A stretch of DNA of 64,000 bases from assembly GCF_003160695.1 (NCBI RefSeq), contig NZ_QGDD01000007.1, positions 62,001-126,000 on the forward strand, read 5' to 3'. Each line of letters opens with the position of its first letter. Within the stretch, counting starts at the first letter, position 1. The notes beneath the pieces were generated by a model. That model made no database searches, was not told where the DNA came from, and saw nothing but the letters and a program-made list of their open reading frames with translations. Source of the DNA: Nocardioides silvaticus (GTDB taxonomy: Bacteria > Actinomycetota > Actinomycetes > Propionibacteriales > Nocardioidaceae). Positions 53,248-61,553 of this stretch are shown in pieces. The translations under genes and the position numbers were made by a program.

Positions 53248-54528
53248 TCAAGCAGGCTGCTCGATCCCCAGGCGCGTCAGGTGGCGCTCGGCCGCCCTCG
53301 CTGCCGGGTGGATGAGCGCGGCGGCGACGACCACGATCGCGCCGATGACGATCCAGCCCGGCGTGCCCCACGAGATCGAGAGGAACGTGTAGAGCGCCGG
53401 CGCCCAGACCGACCCGAGGGTGAAGCCGAGCTGGGAGACGCCCTGGTACTCGCCGCGCCGCTCCGGGTCGGACAGCTCGGCCTGCAGGCCCCACTCGCCG
53501 GCGGACTGGAACAGCTCGGCGCCGGTGACGGTGACGTGGCCGAGCCAGACCAGCGCGATCGTCACCCAGCCGACGGTGTCGTGGGTGACGGCCACGATGC
53601 CGCAGGACACCACGAAGAAGAAGGCCCCGCGGCGCTGGGCGCGCAGGGAGTCGGCGACGGTGGTGATGCCGCGCGCCGCCGCCACCTGGAGCAGGACCGC
53701 CATCACGGTGTTGGTGCCGAACAGCCACGCGATCAGCACCCGCGGCGCGTCGGTCTCCTCGACCAGCCACAGCGGGATGACGACGTTGAGCAGCACCTGG
53801 TGGGTGGAGAGGACGCCACCGAGGATCGCCATGGCGAGGTACGCGCGGTTGCGTAGCGCGCTGCGACCGTCCTTGCCCTCGAGCACCGCCTCGACCGCGA
53901 CCTCGAGCAGCGGCTCGGTCCCGACGTGGTGGAGGGCGCGCGGCAGCCGCGCGACGAGCGCGGCGTTGAGCAGCAGCAGGCCGGCGGTGATGACCGGCAC
54001 CGTCCGGACGACGTCGTCGCTGTTGGTCGCGAGCGCGATGCCCGCGAGCAGCGCGCCGAGGGTGTAGCCGACGTTGCGGGCGGCGCGGAAGTAGGCGTTG
54101 GAGCGGACCCGCTCCTCGCGCGGGAAGACGTCGAACCGGTAGGCGTTGCGCGCCGACCGGCTCGCCGTCGACACCAGCTCGAGCCCGATGAGCATGACGA
54201 CGAACGTGAGCATGTCGCCGATCGCCAGCCACCCCAGGTAGACCACCGCCTCGACGAGCGACGCGAGCGCCCAGACCCGTTTGGCGCCGTACTTGTCGCT
54301 CAGCTTGCCCAGCGGTACGGCGAGCGCGAACGTCGCGACCCCCGCGATCGTCAGGCCCAGTCCGACCTGGGAGGCCGACAGCCCGACGATCTGGGTGAAG
54401 AACACCGCGCTGCCCGTGAGGAACACCCCGTCACCGAACGCCGACAGCACCGACTGGGCGGACAGCCGGCGGACCAGCGAGGTGGGACCCGCCAGTCGGG
54501 TGACGCGGGCGAGGAGATCTCTTGACAT
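53248..54528 (-). CDS. MFS transporter, paralogue 1
   Basis: 426 residues from ATG 54528 (TTG 54531 also possible), about 12 helices. Motif A-like G-K-L-S-D-K-Y-G-A-K-R is near 70. It shares with the next gene the segments T-D-A-P and I/L-A-W-L-F-G-T-N-T-V, plus F-L-T-G-S-A-V-F, so the two arose by tandem duplication. TAGACT ends 7 nt before ATG. The substrate is unknown. Confidence 0.9.
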   Translation of the reverse strand: MSRDLLARVTRLAGPTSLVRRLSAQSVLSAFGDGVFLTGSAVFFTQIVGLSASQVGLGLTIAGVATFALAVPLGKLSDKYGAKRVWALASLVEAVVYLGWLAIGDMLTFVVMLIGLELVSTASRSARNAYRFDVFPREERVRSNAYFRAARNVGYTLGALLAGIALATNSDDVVRTVPVITAGLLLLNAALVARLPRALHHVGTEPLLEVAVEAVLEGKDGRSALRNRAYLAMAILGGVLSTHQVLLNVVIPLWLVEETDAPRVLIAWLFGTNTVMAVLLQVAAARGITTVADSLRAQRRGAFFFVVSCGIVAVTHDTVGWVTIALVWLGHVTVTGAELFQSAGEWGLQAELSDPERRGEYQGVSQLGFTLGSVWAPALYTFLSISWGTPGWIVIGAIVVVAAALIHPAARAAERHLTRLGIEQPA

Positions 54529-54541
54529 CAAGATAAGTCTA
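54520..54541 (-). promoter_or_regulatory. Leaderless promoter with palindrome centred on the start codon
   Basis: On the - strand -10 TAGACT (54541-54536) lies 7 nt before ATG 54528. The perfect repeat TCTTGA-CA-TCAAGA on the + strand (54520-54533) is centred on that ATG. This is the same arrangement as at 15937, where the operator also has a CA centre at the start codon. Confidence 0.65.
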
Positions 54542-54550
54542 GGTGAGGCG

Positions 54551-54643
54551 AGGAATCACCGGTCGACCGGGGACTCCCCGGGGTTGTCGGCCATTGCAAT
54601 GCCCGTCAACCCTGGTGAGTCACCGGTCGACCGGGGATTCCCC
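54551..54643. repeat. Three-hairpin palindromic element, copy 5 (subtype A)
   Basis: AGGAATCACCGGTCGACCGGGGACTCCCC, then GGGTTGTCGGCC-ATTGCAAT-GCCCGTCAACCC, then GAGTCACCGGTCGACCGGGGATTCCCC. On the - strand it is read in frame by the upstream MFS gene and provides its last ~28 codons and stop. It separates the two paralogous MFS genes. Confidence 0.92.
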
Positions 54644-55935
54644 GCCCGGTCGTCGTCCTCCGGCTGCACCGGGAAGTGCCGGTCCCGGAACCGCTCGGCC
54701 ATCCGCACCGACGGGCCGAGGCCGATCGTGGCGACGACGATGACGCCGGCGATGATCAGCCACCCACGGCCCTCGGCGAACCACGACATCGCCAAGCCGG
54801 TGAACAGCCACGGGGCCCACTGGCCGCCGAGCGCCCGGCTGACCTCCTCGACGCCCTGGTAGTCGCCGCGCCGGCGCGGGTCCATCAGCTCTGCCTGGAT
54901 CGCCCAGGTCGCGCCCGAGATCGCCAGCTCGGCGCCGGTCACGGTGACGTGGCCGAGCCAGACCAGGACGACCGTGACGAACCCGACGGTCGAGTGGGTG
55001 TACATCGTGATCAGGCACGACACCACGAAGAACCCGGTCGAGACCCACGCGTAGCGCAGGGCGTCGTCGATCGTCCGCACGCCCTTGGAGGTGTAGGCCG
55101 GCAGGAAGATGCAGAGCACCGTGTTGGTGCCGAACAGCCAGGCCAGCAGCACGTGGGGCGCGTCGGTCGCCTCGACCAGCCAGAGCGGGATGACGACGTT
55201 GAGCAGCACCTGGTTGGTCCACAGCACGCCGATGCAGAAGTTGGTGAGGATCCAGCCGACGTTGCGGTGGGCGCTCGGGCCGGGTGGGCGCTCGCGTTGC
55301 TCGCCGCTGGCGACCCGCAGGTCGTGGGGCGCAGCCGGGAGCCGGGTCACCCAGTAGGCGTTCGCCAGCATCAGGGCGGCAGCGAAGAAGGGCGTGTACT
55401 GGACGACGGTCAGGCTCCCCGTCGCGAGCGCGACGCCACCGATGGCGGCACCGAGGGTGAAGCCGAGGTTGAGAGAGGAGTACATGTAGGCCTGGGTCTC
55501 GACGCGCTCCTTGGGCTTGAGCACGTCGAGGATGTAGGCCCCGTGGCTGGCACCGCCCAGCGACCCGAACACGGCGAACACGACGCCGACCGCGATGTAC
55601 TGGCCGAAGCCGTCGACGAACGGCAGCGCGACGAAGCAGGCGGCCCGGCCGACGGTGCTGCCGGCCCACATCCGCTTCGGGCCGAGCCGGTCGACGACCC
55701 GGCCGGCGGGGTAGGCGAAGAGGAACTCGGCGACGCCGACGATGGTGAGCGCCAGGCCGGACTGGGCCGCGCTCATGCCGACGACCTGGGTCAGGAACAC
55801 CGCGCTCCCGGTGAGGAAGGTGCCCTCGCCGGTCGAGAAGAGCATCGACTGCGTCGCCAGTCGACGCGAGAGCGGCGTGGGCGGGATGAGACGTCGGAAG
55901 AAGCCCCGCCGCTCGCCCGAGAGGGTGGTCGTCAC
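54556..55935 (-). CDS. MFS transporter, paralogue 2, with repeat-derived C-terminus
   Basis: 459 residues from GTG 55935; TGGAAT ends 7 nt before it. About 12 helices; motif A-like G-R-V-V-D-R-L-G-P-K-R near 80. It resembles paralogue 1 throughout. The final ~28 residues (G-N-P-R-S-T-G-D-S-P-G-L, then P-G-E-S-P-V-D-R) are encoded by the palindromic element, after what looks like the natural end near R-F-R-D-R-H-F-P. Confidence 0.9.
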   Translation of the reverse strand: MTTTLSGERRGFFRRLIPPTPLSRRLATQSMLFSTGEGTFLTGSAVFLTQVVGMSAAQSGLALTIVGVAEFLFAYPAGRVVDRLGPKRMWAGSTVGRAACFVALPFVDGFGQYIAVGVVFAVFGSLGGASHGAYILDVLKPKERVETQAYMYSSLNLGFTLGAAIGGVALATGSLTVVQYTPFFAAALMLANAYWVTRLPAAPHDLRVASGEQRERPPGPSAHRNVGWILTNFCIGVLWTNQVLLNVVIPLWLVEATDAPHVLLAWLFGTNTVLCIFLPAYTSKGVRTIDDALRYAWVSTGFFVVSCLITMYTHSTVGFVTVVLVWLGHVTVTGAELAISGATWAIQAELMDPRRRGDYQGVEEVSRALGGQWAPWLFTGLAMSWFAEGRGWLIIAGVIVVATIGLGPSVRMAERFRDRHFPVQPEDDDRAGNPRSTGDSPGLTGIAMADNPGESPVDR

Positions 55936-56024
55936 TCCGCAGATTCCACACCTCGCCACCGACAGCCGCCATCGATTTACGGCGGGTTCCGGCAGCGTCA
56001 CGGCCGCCAGTAGGTTGCTGTCCC

Positions 56025-57038
56025 GTGAGCTTCTGGTCCCCGCAGGACGCCGCGCCGGAGGTGGTCGACCAGGTCCGCACCTGGCTCGACGGGCCCGACG
56101 ACGTGCGCCTGGTCGTGGCGACCTCCGGCTCGACCGGCGCGCCTAAGCGGGTCGCCCTCACCCGGGACGCCGTGCTCGCCTCGGTGGCCGCTTCTGCCCG
56201 ACGGCTCGGCGCAACGGGTCGCTGGGTGCTCGCGCTGCCGCCGACGTACGTCGCCGGCGTCCAGGTCGTGGTCCGCTCGCTGGTCGCCGGGCGCGACCCG
56301 GTATGGCTGGAGCGCGACGGCTGGCCCGACGACGAGGGCTGGTTCGTCTCGCTGGTGCCGACCCAGCTGGGCCGGCTGTTGGACGACGCCGGCGCGGCGG
56401 ACGCGCTGCGACGGGCGCACACCGTGCTGCTGGGCGGCGGCCCGATCGACCCGGCCCTGCGGCAGCGTGCGACCGAGGCGGGGATCCACGTGGTCGCGAC
56501 GTACGGCGCCGCCGAGACCGCCGGCGGCTGCGTCTACGACGGCCTGCCGCTCGACGGCGTGGCCGTCGCGATCGGCGAGGGCGGCCGGATCCGGATCGGC
56601 GGGCCGACGCTCTTCCAGGAGTACGTCGGAGACCCGGAGCTCACGGCGCGGACGCTGGTCGACGGCTGGTACCTCACCTCCGACGCCGGCACCCTCGACG
56701 AGGACGGCCTGCTCCGGGTGCTCGGCCGCGTCGACGACGTCGTCGTCAGCGGAGGCGTCAACGTGCCCGCGGTCGCGGTCGCCACGCGGCTGCGCGAGCA
56801 CCCCGCCGTCGCCGCAGCCGAGGTCCTCGGCGTGCCGGACGAGGAGTGGGGCAACCGGGTCGTCGCGTTCGTCGTCGGCGACCTCGGCCTCGACGCGGCC
56901 CGCGACTGGGTCGCCGAGGTGCACCCGCGAGCCTGGGCGCCGCGCCAGCTCGTCGCCCTCGACGAGGTCCCGCTGCTCGCCAACGGCAAGCCGGACCGGC
57001 AGGGGCTGCTCGCGCTCCACGAGGACCGCGCCCGATGA
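56025..57038 (+). CDS. menE: o-Succinylbenzoate-CoA ligase
   Basis: 337 residues, the short actinobacterial MenE form. ANL motifs: T-S-G-S-T-G-A-P-K near 33, T-Y-G-A-A-E-T near 158, L-T-S-D-A-G near 218, and the final Lys in A-N-G-K-P-D. TAGGTT lies 8 nt before the GTG. It overlaps menC as ATGA. Confidence 0.92.
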   Translation: MSFWSPQDAAPEVVDQVRTWLDGPDDVRLVVATSGSTGAPKRVALTRDAVLASVAASARRLGATGRWVLALPPTYVAGVQVVVRSLVAGRDPVWLERDGWPDDEGWFVSLVPTQLGRLLDDAGAADALRRAHTVLLGGGPIDPALRQRATEAGIHVVATYGAAETAGGCVYDGLPLDGVAVAIGEGGRIRIGGPTLFQEYVGDPELTARTLVDGWYLTSDAGTLDEDGLLRVLGRVDDVVVSGGVNVPAVAVATRLREHPAVAAAEVLGVPDEEWGNRVVAFVVGDLGLDAARDWVAEVHPRAWAPRQLVALDEVPLLANGKPDRQGLLALHEDRAR

Positions 57039-57985
57039 GGGTCGTCTCGATCCCGATGCGCACCCGGTTCCGCGGCGTGACCGTGCGCGAGGCCGCGCTG
57101 GTCGAGGGACCGGAGGGGTGGGGGGAGTGGAGCCCGTTCCTCGAGTACGACGCCCGCGTGGCCGAGCCGTGGCTGCGCTGCGCCGAGGAGGCCGCGGTGG
57201 GGGACTGGCCCGCGGCGGTCCGCGACACCGTGCCGGTCAACGTCACCGTGCCCGCGGTGGACCCCGCCACGGCGCACGCGATCGTCACCCGCGGCGGCTG
57301 CCGGACCGCGAAGGTCAAGGTCGCCGAGCCCGGGCAGGTGCTGGCCGACGACGGGGCCCGGCTGGAGGCGGTGCGCGACGCCCTGGGGTCTGACGGCCGG
57401 ATCCGGATCGACGCCAACGGGGCCTGGTCGGTCGACGACGCGGTCGCGGCCATCGGAGCGCTGGACCGGGCCGCCGGCGGACTCGAGTACGTCGAGCAGC
57501 CGTCGCCCTCGGTCGAGGACCTGGCCGCCGTCCGCCGTCGCGTCTCCGTGCCGATCGCGGCCGACGAGTCGATCCGCCGTGCCGAGGACCCCTACCGGGT
57601 CCGCGACCTCGAGGCCGCCGACGTCGCCGTCCTCAAGGTGCAGCCGCTCGGCGGGGTCCGCGCCTGCCTGCGGATCGCCGAGGAGATCGGCCTGCCGGTC
57701 GTGGTGTCCTCCGCGCTCGAGACGTCCGTCGGGATCGCGGCCGGCGTCGCGCTGGCCGCGGCCCTGCCCGAGCTTCCCTACGCCTGCGGGCTCGCGACCG
57801 TGCAGCTGCTGACCGACGACGTCGTCGCCGACCCGCTGCTGCCGGTCGACGGCGCCCTGCCCGTCCTCCGCCCGGTCATCGACGCCGGCGCCCTCGACCG
57901 GGTGGCGGCACCGTCCGACCGGGTGGCGCACTGGGAGGCCCGGCTCGCCGAGGTCCGGGCGCTGCAGCAGGATGGTCGGTCGTGA
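57035..57985 (+). CDS. menC: o-Succinylbenzoate synthase
   Basis: 316 residues. Enolase-superfamily motifs: K-V-K-V near 91 with catalytic Lys, metal ligands in R-I-D-A-N-G near 126, V-E-Q-P near 155 and A-A-D-E-S near 178, and V-L-K-V-Q-P near 203. It dehydrates SHCHC to o-succinylbenzoate. It overlaps both menE and menD by 4 nt. Confidence 0.95.
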   Translation: MRVVSIPMRTRFRGVTVREAALVEGPEGWGEWSPFLEYDARVAEPWLRCAEEAAVGDWPAAVRDTVPVNVTVPAVDPATAHAIVTRGGCRTAKVKVAEPGQVLADDGARLEAVRDALGSDGRIRIDANGAWSVDDAVAAIGALDRAAGGLEYVEQPSPSVEDLAAVRRRVSVPIAADESIRRAEDPYRVRDLEAADVAVLKVQPLGGVRACLRIAEEIGLPVVVSSALETSVGIAAGVALAAALPELPYACGLATVQLLTDDVVADPLLPVDGALPVLRPVIDAGALDRVAAPSDRVAHWEARLAEVRALQQDGRS

Positions 57986-59592
57986 GCGGGATCAGCGGCG
58001 TCGAGCTCGGCCGGGCGGTCGTCGACCGGCTCGGCACCCAGGGTGTCCGTGACGTCGTGCTGTCGCCCGGCTCGCGCAACGCGCCGCTCGCCTTCGCCGC
58101 CTGGCAGCGCGGGCTGGACCTGCACACCCGCATCGACGAGCGTTCGGCGGCCTTCCTCGCGCTCGGCCTCTCGAAGGCGGGCAGCCGGGCCGCGGTGATG
58201 TGCACCTCCGGCACCGCCGTCGCCAACCTGCACCCCGCCGTGCTCGAGGCGGCCCACGCCGGCGTGCCCCTCGTCGTCCTCAGCGCCGACCGGCCCGCCC
58301 GGTTGATGGGCACCGGCGCCAACCAGACGACCGACCAGGTCGGCATCTTCGGCCCCCTGGTCCCGACCTACGACGTCGCCACGCCCGCCGACCTCGACGC
58401 CGTCCCGTGGGACGCCGATGGCGTGCTGCACGTGAACGTGCGGCTGGATGAGCCGCTGGTCGACCCGGCGGGGAATCCCCGGTCGGCCGGGGGTTCCCCA
58501 GGGTTGTCGGCCACTGCAGTGCCCGACAACCCGCCGGAGCTGCCCGTCAACCTCCTGCCCGCCGGACCCCGCACCGTCGTCGTGGCGGGCGACGACGCCG
58601 GACCCCGGGCCCGCCTCCTGGCCGAGCGGGCGGGCTGGCCGCTGCTGGCGGAGCCGTCGAGCGGGGCGCGGCGCGGGACCCAGGCGCTGCGCACCTACCG
58701 CCTCCTCCTCGCCACCGCCCTCGGTGCGGAGATCGAGCGGGTCGTCGTCCTGGGCCGGCCGACGCTGTCCCGTCCGGTGAGCCGGCTGCTCGCGCGCGCG
58801 GACGTCGAGGTGCTGGTGGTCCCGGGCCGCGGTGTGTGGCCGGTGCGGCCGCCGGGGTCGACCGTGCTCGACGGGTTCCCCGGGCCGCCCGAGCCCGACG
58901 GCTCCGACTGGTCCGACCGCTGGCGGGTGGCCGACCGCGAGCTCGGCCGGCGGATCGACCGGCTGCTGGCGGACGAGCCCGCGCTGACGCCGTACGACGT
59001 CGCCGCTGCCGTCTCGGCCGCCCTGCCCGCGGAGAGCCTGCTCGTCGTCGGCGCCTCCAGCCCGGTCCGCGACCTCGACATCATGCAACCGCCGGCACCG
59101 GTCGGCGAGCGGCGGAAGGTGATCGCCAACCGCGGCCTGTCCGGCATCGACGGCACCATCAGCACCGCGATCGGTGCAGCGATCAGCCGGGCGGAGGGGC
59201 ACTCGTCCGCGCCCCGGTCGATCGCGCTGATGGGCGACGTGACGTTCCTGCACGACCAGTCCTCGCTGGTGCTCGGGCCCGAGGAGGTGCGGCCGGACCT
59301 GACGATCGTCGTCGTCAACGACGACGGCGGCGCGATCTTCTCGATGCTGGAGCAGGGCGCGCCCGAGCACGCGGCGGCGTTCGAGCGGCTGTTCGGCACG
59401 CCGCACGGCGTGGACCTGGGCAGCCTCTGCGCGGCGACCCGGACCCCGCACCTGCGGGTGACGTCGCGCCCCGAGCTCGACCAGGCGCTGGCCAGCCCCA
59501 ACGGCGGCATCGAGGTCGTCGAGGCCGTCGTCGACCGCACCGGTCGCCGCGACCTCGACCGGCGGATCCGCGCGCTGGCCGAGGAGACCTGA
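57982..59592 (+). CDS. menD: SEPHCHC synthase (MenD) carrying an in-frame palindromic insert
   Basis: 536 residues. ThDP-enzyme features are intact: S-P-G-S-R-N-A-P-L near 28, D-E-R-S-A-A-F near 52, C-T-S-G-T-A near 73, G-L-S-G-I-D-G near 387 and G-D-V-T-F-L-H-D near 415. It joins 2-oxoglutarate to isochorismate. Residues ~163-184 (G-N-P-R-S-A-G-G-S-P-G-L, then S-A-T-A-V-P-D-N-P) come from a palindromic element lying after the first ThDP domain, a linker position that may tolerate it. Confidence 0.95.
   Translation: MSGISGVELGRAVVDRLGTQGVRDVVLSPGSRNAPLAFAAWQRGLDLHTRIDERSAAFLALGLSKAGSRAAVMCTSGTAVANLHPAVLEAAHAGVPLVVLSADRPARLMGTGANQTTDQVGIFGPLVPTYDVATPADLDAVPWDADGVLHVNVRLDEPLVDPAGNPRSAGGSPGLSATAVPDNPPELPVNLLPAGPRTVVVAGDDAGPRARLLAERAGWPLLAEPSSGARRGTQALRTYRLLLATALGAEIERVVVLGRPTLSRPVSRLLARADVEVLVVPGRGVWPVRPPGSTVLDGFPGPPEPDGSDWSDRWRVADRELGRRIDRLLADEPALTPYDVAAAVSAALPAESLLVVGASSPVRDLDIMQPPAPVGERRKVIANRGLSGIDGTISTAIGAAISRAEGHSSAPRSIALMGDVTFLHDQSSLVLGPEEVRPDLTIVVVNDDGGAIFSMLEQGAPEHAAAFERLFGTPHGVDLGSLCAATRTPHLRVTSRPELDQALASPNGGIEVVEAVVDRTGRRDLDRRIRALAEET
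58470..58532 (+). repeat. Palindromic element inside menD (copy 6, two hairpins)
   Basis: GGGGAATCCCCGGTCGGCCGGGGGTTCCCC then GGGTTGTCGGCC-ACTGCAGT-GCCCGACAACCC; the third hairpin of the other copies is missing. The insert is 63 nt, exactly 21 codons, with no stop in the menD frame. Subtype A sequence is kept, so the insertion is probably fairly recent or constrained. Confidence 0.92.
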
Positions 59593-59663
59593 GCCAGGAC
59601 CCGGCCCGTCTCGGCGCGCACCACCCATCCACCGGTCCACCGCCCGCCAGGGAGAATGAGCCC

Positions 59664-61541
59664 GTGGAGATCCCGCTGCTACTGGTGGCCATCGCCGTCA
59701 CCGTGCTCACGGTCACGGCGATCGCCGGCCGCCTCGGGGTCGCCGCCCCCATCGCCCTGATCGTCGTCGGATGGGTGGGCTCCTACGTCCCCGGCGTCCC
59801 GACCGTCCACCTCGAGCCCGAGGTGGTGCTGATCGGGCTGCTGCCGCCGCTGCTCTACGCAGCGGCGCTCGGCACCTCGCTCGTCGACTTCAACGCCAAC
59901 CGCCGTCCGATCCTGCTGCTGTCCGTCGGCCTGGTCGTGTTCACCACGACCGGCGTCGCGCTGCTCGTGCACGCGATCCTGCCGGAGGTGGGCTGGCCCG
60001 CAGCGTTCGCCATCGGGGCGGTCGTCGCGCCGCCCGACGCGGTGGCGGCCACCGCGATCGGCCGCCGGATCGGGCTGCCGCGCCGGATCGTCACCATCCT
60101 CGAGGGCGAGTCGCTGCTCAACGACGCGACCGCACTGGTCGCGCTGCGCACGGCGATCGCCGGCATCGGCTCGGCCGCGGCGATGGCCCCGGCCTGGGAG
60201 ATCGGCCTCGACTTCCTGCTCGCCGCGGGCGGTGGCCTGCTGATCGGCATCGCCGGGTTCGTGCTCGTCGCGAAGATCCGCCGGCACGTCACCGACCCGG
60301 TGCTCGACACCGGGATCTCGCTGGTGGTCCCGTTCGCCACCTACATGGCCGCGGAGGAGATCCACGCGTCCGGCGTGGTCGCCGTGGTCGTCGCCGGGCT
60401 GCTGCTCGGCCACAAGGCGCCGATCGTGCAGACCGCGCAGTCACGCATCGCCGAGCGGATGAACTGGCGCACGTTGGCGTTCATGCTCGAGAACACGGTC
60501 TTCCTGCTCATCGGTCTGCAGGCCCGGTGGCTGATCGACGAGGTCCGGGCGAGCACGCTGCCGACCGGCACCATCGTGGGCGCCTGCCTCGCGACCCTCG
60601 GCGCGGTGGTGGTGCTGCGGATGGTGTGGGTGTTCCCTGCCCGCTACCTGCTGATCCGGCCGGGACCGGATCCGTTGACGGGACAGCGGCCGCCGGCGTC
60701 GTACACCTTCCTCATCGGGTGGGCCGGGATGCGCGGGGTGGTCACGCTCGCCGCCGCATTCGTCATCCCCGAGTCGGTGCCGCACCGGGAGGTGCTGCTG
60801 ATGATCGCGTTCACCGTGGTCGCCGGCACCCTGCTGCTGCAGGGCACGACGCTGGGTTGGCTGGCGCGCCGGCTGAACGTGCCGCCACCGGACCCGATGG
60901 ACGACGCGCTGGCGCGCGCCACCCTGCTGCAGCAGGCCTCGAAGGCCGGCCACGCGCGGCTGGCGGAGCTCGTCGACGCCGAGGACGACCCGTACGGCGT
61001 CGCCGCGCTGATCAAGCAGCGCACCGAGCAGCGCAACTTCGCCGCCTGGGAGCGGCTGGGCACCACGGCCGGGGAGGAGAGCCCCGCCGCCCTCTACGCG
61101 CGGCTGCGGGAGGAGATGATCGAGGCCGAGCGGGCCCGGGTCCTGGAGATCCGCTCGACCGGGTCGGTCCCCTCGGAGGTGGTCAGCGACGTGCTGGCCA
61201 TGCTCGACATCGAGGAGTCCATGCTGGACGCCGCGGATCAGGAGCGAGCAGACGTGGAGGCAGAACGCGTGCGCAGAACACCCGGCGACCTGTGCGAGCA
61301 CCTCGAGTCGATCGCCCTCGCCGACCCCTCCGGCGCGCTCGAGTGCGTCGACTGCGTCGCGATCGGCAGCCGCTGGGTCGCCCTGCGGATGTGCCTGACC
61401 TGCCACGAGATCCGCTGCTGCGACTCCTCGCCACACCGCCACGCCACCGCCCACTTCCGCGCCACCACCCACCCGGTGATGCGCTCGGTCGAGCCGGGCG
61501 AGGACTGGCGCTGGTGCTTCGTGCACCACGTGACCGGCTGA
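59664..61541 (+). CDS. Na+/H+ antiporter (CPA1) fused to a UBP-type zinc finger
   Basis: 625 residues from GTG 59664. About 12 helices in the first ~410 residues with A-P-P-D-A-V-A-A-T-A near 117 (CPA1 ion-binding motif) and a conserved G-E-S-L-L-N-D-A-T-A. A soluble helical part (410-540) leads to a C-terminal UBP-type zinc finger (~543-625: C-E-H-L, C-V-D-C, C-L-T-C-H, H-R-H-A-x2-H-F). Such fingers bind ubiquitin tails in eukaryotes. Fusion is known in some actinobacteria. Confidence 0.9.
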   Translation: MEIPLLLVAIAVTVLTVTAIAGRLGVAAPIALIVVGWVGSYVPGVPTVHLEPEVVLIGLLPPLLYAAALGTSLVDFNANRRPILLLSVGLVVFTTTGVALLVHAILPEVGWPAAFAIGAVVAPPDAVAATAIGRRIGLPRRIVTILEGESLLNDATALVALRTAIAGIGSAAAMAPAWEIGLDFLLAAGGGLLIGIAGFVLVAKIRRHVTDPVLDTGISLVVPFATYMAAEEIHASGVVAVVVAGLLLGHKAPIVQTAQSRIAERMNWRTLAFMLENTVFLLIGLQARWLIDEVRASTLPTGTIVGACLATLGAVVVLRMVWVFPARYLLIRPGPDPLTGQRPPASYTFLIGWAGMRGVVTLAAAFVIPESVPHREVLLMIAFTVVAGTLLLQGTTLGWLARRLNVPPPDPMDDALARATLLQQASKAGHARLAELVDAEDDPYGVAALIKQRTEQRNFAAWERLGTTAGEESPAALYARLREEMIEAERARVLEIRSTGSVPSEVVSDVLAMLDIEESMLDAADQERADVEAERVRRTPGDLCEHLESIALADPSGALECVDCVAIGSRWVALRMCLTCHEIRCCDSSPHRHATAHFRATTHPVMRSVEPGEDWRWCFVHHVTG

Positions 61542-61553
61542 TCGGCAGCCGGC

